Below, piece after piece: positions 6,914 through 10,192 of a stretch of DNA of 10,192 nucleotides. Position 1 is the stretch's first letter; each line of letters starts with the position of its first letter. The stretch covers positions 1 to 10,192 of the forward strand of contig JAUWMM010000033.1 in assembly GCA_030613145.1 (NCBI GenBank). The letters are read 5' to 3'. This stretch comes from Desulfobacterales bacterium (lineage in GTDB: Bacteria; Desulfobacterota; Desulfobacteria; Desulfobacterales; C00003060). The translations under genes were made by a program, and so were the position numbers. A model generated the notes under the pieces. It was not told where the DNA came from and did not search any database. It saw only the letters and a program-made list of their open reading frames with translations.

Positions 6914-8650
6914 ATGCCAGATATAAGAATCCTTCCTGAACTCCTGTCCAACAAGATCGCGGCCGGTGAAGTGGTAGAGCGTCCAGCCTCGGTTGTCAAA
7001 GAACTCATTGAGAATGCCGTTGATGCCGAAAGCACCAGGGTGGTCTTGGAAATCAACAAAGGCGGGCGTGCCCTCATTCGAGTCTCTGACAATGGCGTCG
7101 GCATGGATCGTGACAATGCGATCCTGTCCATAGAACGCTATGCTACCAGCAAGATCTCCAGTGAAAAAGATCTTTTTTCCATAGCCACTCTCGGATTTAG
7201 GGGAGAGGCCCTTCCGAGCATTGCATCTGTTTCAGAAATGGAGATTGTGACCAGGGCAGCGGCATCTGAAGTGGGCACCCGAATCATTGTTGCAGGCGGA
7301 AAAATAAAGGAAGTCTCTGAGATTGGGGCTCCCAAGGGAACAATGATTTCGGCGAATCGTTTGTTTTTCAACACGCCAGCCAGGCGAAAGTACCTTAAGA
7401 CAGAGCAGACCGAAATGGGCCACATTAGCGACACGGTTACACGCATGGCCCTTGCTTGGCCTGGAATCCACTTTAAGTTCTTACACAATGGAAGGGTCCT
7501 TGCGAACTGGAGCCCGACCGCAAATCTCCTTCACCGAATAGTAGATGTTCTAGGGAGAGACTTGGAAGACCGTTTGTATGAAGTGGACTATAAGACCAGC
7601 AACGTCCGGGTCCACGGGTTTGTGGCCTCCCCGGATACCTCTCGAACCACCTCACGAGGTTTATACGTTTATGTTAATGGCAGATTTGTCCGGGACAAGG
7701 TGCTCTACCATGCCGTCACGGAAGCCTATGCAGGGCACCTGATGAAAGGGAAGTACCCCTTGGTGGTGCTGATTGTAAACCTCGCTCCTGATCAGGTAGA
7801 TGTGAATGTCCATCCCACTAAAAACTCGGTTCGGTTTGAAGCCCCGAAGCAGGTCCATGACGTAGTTGTAAGGGCTGTATCAGAAAGCCTGCAAAAATTC
7901 GATCGTCCCGGATGGGGGCAAACCATCACGGCAAAACAAACTCAACAACCGATTCCATATATACTCTCTCCGCCTAGCGGAGGAGTAAGCGAGCCCAAAT
8001 CCGAACTCACGCCTCGGACATACACCCGAGCACCTGAGGCCACTCCAACACTGTGGCCCGAAAAATCCTTTTCCTCCCTCAGGATCATCGGACAGCTCCA
8101 TAATACATACATCGTTTGCGAGTCTGATGACGGCCTTGTATTGATCGATCAGCATGCCGCCCATGAGCGCTTCGTTTTCGAGACCCTAAAAACTTCCTAC
8201 AACCGTTCGGCTATTGCCACTCAGGGTCTATTGGTCCCTGAGACCCTCGAGTTAAATCATCGGGAAGGGGGCATTCTGGAAACGCTTATAGAAAATCTGA
8301 GGGGTATGGGCCTGGAAATAGAACCCTTTGGAGGCAATACTTACCTGATAAAATCGGTGCCGGCATTGCTTGCCGGCAGGCCTCTTAAGCCGCTTGTCAT
8401 GGAAATTGTAGAAAAGGCGGCTGAAATCGGTCTTGCCACCGGTCTGCATCAAGGCGTAGAGGAATGCTTAACCATCATGGCCTGCCACGGTGCAATAAGG
8501 GCAAATCAAAGGCTTGCAGACGAACAGATGAAGGCTTTACTGGAACAACTCGACACCCTTGATAATGCCTCCCATTGTCCCCACGGCCGTCCTACTTATA
8601 TTCACCGAACCATACGACAGGTCGAAAAGGATTTTAAGCGGATCGTTTGA
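6914..8650 (+). CDS. mutL: DNA mismatch repair protein MutL (endonuclease type)
   Basis: Couples mismatch recognition by MutS to strand incision and removal. At 578 residues it is a typical length for a MutL with a short linker. The N-terminal GHKL ATPase domain shows IAAGEVVERPASVVKELIEN (15-34), DNGVGMD (59-65), ATSKI (77-81), GFRGEALPSIASV (94-106) and FFNTPARRKYLK. A Pro/Ser/Thr-rich linker lies around 330-385, and the dimerisation domain starts near IIGQLHNTYIVCE. This C-terminal part contains DQHAAHERFVFE (412-423), a complete DQHA(X)2E(X)4E metal-binding nuclease motif, with ACHGAIRANQ (from 523) and CPHGRP (555-560). It should therefore nick DNA itself, as in bacteria without MutH. 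The ATG at 6914 fits the family N-terminus (IRILPELLSNKIAAGEV). No Shine-Dalgarno sequence is evident. mutS is not in the window. Confidence 0.97.
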   Translation: MPDIRILPELLSNKIAAGEVVERPASVVKELIENAVDAESTRVVLEINKGGRALIRVSDNGVGMDRDNAILSIERYATSKISSEKDLFSIATLGFRGEALPSIASVSEMEIVTRAAASEVGTRIIVAGGKIKEVSEIGAPKGTMISANRLFFNTPARRKYLKTEQTEMGHISDTVTRMALAWPGIHFKFLHNGRVLANWSPTANLLHRIVDVLGRDLEDRLYEVDYKTSNVRVHGFVASPDTSRTTSRGLYVYVNGRFVRDKVLYHAVTEAYAGHLMKGKYPLVVLIVNLAPDQVDVNVHPTKNSVRFEAPKQVHDVVVRAVSESLQKFDRPGWGQTITAKQTQQPIPYILSPPSGGVSEPKSELTPRTYTRAPEATPTLWPEKSFSSLRIIGQLHNTYIVCESDDGLVLIDQHAAHERFVFETLKTSYNRSAIATQGLLVPETLELNHREGGILETLIENLRGMGLEIEPFGGNTYLIKSVPALLAGRPLKPLVMEIVEKAAEIGLATGLHQGVEECLTIMACHGAIRANQRLADEQMKALLEQLDTLDNASHCPHGRPTYIHRTIRQVEKDFKRIV

Positions 8651-8698
8651 AAACCTTAGCACACTGGAGCCTACGGATAGCGTCTTTCCCCATTCGCA

Positions 8699-8890
8699 TC
8701 AGTCGGGCAACTCAGTGCGGTAATAGATCCACCAGCCCGTCGCTCCAATTTCGACGCGTTCGATGCGGAAAATATTTTGTACGTCATGAGGAGCGACGCC
8801 AAGCATGTACGATAGGTGCCTGTTTTTTTCCTCAGTCGTCATATTCGGTGTAGGATCTTCAATGAAGGTTTTTTTCTCCTCCAGCGACAT
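8699..8890 (-). CDS. Small hypothetical protein, convergent with mutL
   Basis: A 63-residue soluble protein of unknown function. The N-terminal half is charged and probably helical (MSLEEKKTFIEDP, MTTEEKNRHLSYMLG). The C-terminal half is richer in beta-type and aromatic residues (NIFRIERVEIGATGWWIYYRTEL). The ATG at 8890 has an excellent ribosome binding site, AAGGAGG, about 7 bp upstream (8898-8904 region), the best in the window. This and the non-random composition support a real gene despite its size. It ends 48 bp from the mutL stop, facing it, and no terminator hairpin is visible in that gap. I recognise no named family. Confidence 0.72.
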   Translation of the reverse strand: MSLEEKKTFIEDPTPNMTTEEKNRHLSYMLGVAPHDVQNIFRIERVEIGATGWWIYYRTELPD

Positions 8891-9187
8891 TCCTGGCCTC
8901 CTTATTTAAAAGGCAATGAGGTTTTGTCCGTCCCTTTTAAGACTGACGCTTAATTTTGCACATAGATTGCCATTTAGTGACTTATCCGATGACAAGATTG
9001 TATAAAGATAACACACCAAATTCCATTTAGGAAACAAAAAGAGCCTGTAAAAAGGAGCTTGTCCTTACGGCTTGAAAAAATGCATTTTGTACTTGGGATT
9101 TTCGGTTTATCCGGGTTAGGTTTGCTATTGGAATTTGGGGAATCCATCAGGAAGTTTCAATCCGCCTGAACCATCTTTCTCTATGCC
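8891..9187. other. Intergenic region with no recognised gene
   Basis: This AT-rich stretch of 297 bp lies upstream of the 63-residue ORF and downstream of the TIGR03545-like gene, both leftward. It contains the Shine-Dalgarno sequence of the small ORF at its left end. A TATACAAT-like -10 candidate lies on the minus strand near 9002-9010, without a good -35. I see no convincing tRNA, terminator, long repeat or open frame. Confidence 0.5.
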
Positions 9188-10192
9188 CTAGAGCAGATAA
9201 CCGCCCAGATTAAGGCGTCTGGTGAGTTCGCTGCCTATGGCGTCAAGTCCGCCTAAGTCGGCCTTAAGGTCGCTTAACGGTCCGTTCACTTTTTCGGAAA
9301 TCTTCGCCTTTAGTTCTTTTTCCAGGCGTGCTGCCTGTGTCTTGACCTGTTTGCCCACAGCATTTTTTAGCACACGATCCAGGTCAGAACTCAGTCGCAT
9401 ATCGTAGTCCTTGAGCGTGCCGGAAATATCCGCTTTGACATTGAACTGTTTCACGTCAGAAAGTGATGAGGCCATGGCTTTTGCCAAGGGGCCGGCATCT
9501 TTTTTTACCCCGGTTGAAATCCGAACGGATTTGAGACCGGCAAGTAGGTTTGCCTTGATTGCCTGGCCCGACAAAACCACGTCCGCCTTGAAGTCTGTAC
9601 TGGCCTTCTTTAACGAAATAGGCAATTGCGGGCTGTCAGACAAGCTCATATCCGCTACCTGATATCCACTGATATCGAGATTCGCAGTGTCCTTTGGACT
9701 GGACGGATTCACATGGTTCAGCACGCCGTTCAGCTTCACAGCCTGGAGCCCTTTCAGGTTTTCTCCCGAAAAATTGTAAGTGAGCGGGAGGCCCAGGACA
9801 TCCTGGTCAGGGGTAATATTTCTTATCTGGCCCTTAATGGAGCCTGCCGGGAATTCCATGGAGACACTGGCGGTCCGAATCAACAAATCGGGCAGTGGTT
9901 CATGCTCCTCGAAACGGACATCGGCCCCCTTTCCCCGGACCGGTTTGACCACCTCACCACCCTTTTTGCTTTCTTTAGTGCGTTCCAGAACCGGCCTCAG
10001 CCTTTCGTACCAATCAAGGGCCGTGTCTACCCACTTGCCGATTTTCTCGCCAAACACAAGTCGGCTGATGTTTGTCAGGCCTTCAGGGGACAGAGTATAC
10101 TTTTCCTTAAGGCGGTTCACATCTGCCAGTGGGGCCTTGGCCACTTCGTTGGTTCGTTTTCGGAACGAAGCCAAATTCTCCTCCAGTTCATT
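9188..10192 (-). CDS. TIGR03545-like protein, C-terminal part (truncated by window edge)
   Basis: The frame is open to the right edge (10192), so the N-terminus lies outside the window and about 335 C-terminal residues are seen; family members I recall are well over 500 residues. An in-frame TTG at 10174 is not a credible start. The visible part begins with a charged helical region containing LKEKYTLSPEGLTNISRLVFGEKIGKWVDTALDWYERLRPVL. Then follow RTASVSMEF, SIKGQIRNITPDQDVLGLPL and repeated beta-strand-like segments ending near residue 250 from the edge, and finally an amphipathic coiled-coil-like tail (LEKELKAKISEKVNGPLSDLKADLGGLD). This layout, and especially ITPDQDVLGLPL, matches my recollection of the uncharacterised TIGR03545 family of outer-membrane bacteria, which is often paired with a TIGR03546 gene. 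The beta-rich middle resembles AsmA/TamB-type envelope proteins. Function is unknown; an envelope role is inferred. It ends at TAG (9188-9190). Confidence 0.68.
   Translation of the reverse strand, partial: NELEENLASFRKRTNEVAKAPLADVNRLKEKYTLSPEGLTNISRLVFGEKIGKWVDTALDWYERLRPVLERTKESKKGGEVVKPVRGKGADVRFEEHEPLPDLLIRTASVSMEFPAGSIKGQIRNITPDQDVLGLPLTYNFSGENLKGLQAVKLNGVLNHVNPSSPKDTANLDISGYQVADMSLSDSPQLPISLKKASTDFKADVVLSGQAIKANLLAGLKSVRISTGVKKDAGPLAKAMASSLSDVKQFNVKADISGTLKDYDMRLSSDLDRVLKNAVGKQVKTQAARLEKELKAKISEKVNGPLSDLKADLGGLDAIGSELTRRLNLGGYLL

Noticed and set aside
8647..8853. Rightward 68-codon frame after mutL
   Set aside because: It overlaps the mutL stop and lies opposite the better-supported 63-residue ORF, which has a strong ribosome binding site.
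9040..9075. Intrinsic terminator candidate in the AT-rich gap
   Set aside because: A-runs and similar GAGC words are present, but they do not form a proper stem followed by a T-tract on either strand.

Overview
The window is chromosomal housekeeping DNA of roughly 50% G+C. It most likely comes from a sulfate-reducer-like member of the Desulfobacterota (former Deltaproteobacteria). This is an inference from the style of the proteins, the order argS - SPOR protein - gatC - gatA - small ORF - mutL, and the abundance of short tandem and fold-back repeats in every larger intergenic gap. There is no phage, plasmid, CRISPR, tRNA or rRNA gene and no intact transposase.

Layout. At the left, enolase (eno) reads leftward and ends before a pair of hairpins and a block of 7-bp repeats. 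A divergent control region of about 190 bp separates it from argS. It holds a near-consensus sigma70 promoter for eno, overlaid by two 13-bp palindromes. Six genes then run rightward: argS (arginyl-tRNA synthetase), a membrane-anchored SPOR-domain protein, gatC and gatA (two of the three subunits of Glu/Asp-tRNA amidotransferase; gatB is not in the window), a 60-residue conserved-looking hypothetical protein, and mutL (mismatch repair, endonuclease-type C-terminus). A convergent leftward pair closes the window: a 63-residue hypothetical protein with a strong ribosome binding site, and the C-terminal part of a large TIGR03545-like protein that runs off the right edge.

Functional links. ArgS and GatCAB both supply charged tRNAs, so their co-location is a translation cluster. 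Eno (glycolysis), MutL (DNA repair) and the SPOR protein (envelope/peptidoglycan) are not obviously linked to it. Most of the rightward genes lack a clear Shine-Dalgarno sequence, whereas eno, gatC, the 60-residue ORF and the 63-residue ORF have one.

The unusual content lies between genes. Three gaps carry clusters of degenerate heptamer tandem repeats with the same 7-bp period but unrelated unit sequences. Two of these gaps contain inverted pairs of clusters. The gatC-gatA gap, in a gene pair that is usually tightly spaced, is filled by an approximately 350-bp unit: inverted heptamer clusters outside and a 140-bp fold-back palindrome inside. A second, unrelated palindrome of about 196 bp sits between the 60-residue ORF and mutL. 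These look like non-autonomous repeat elements or sites for structured RNA. A genome-wide search is needed to decide which.
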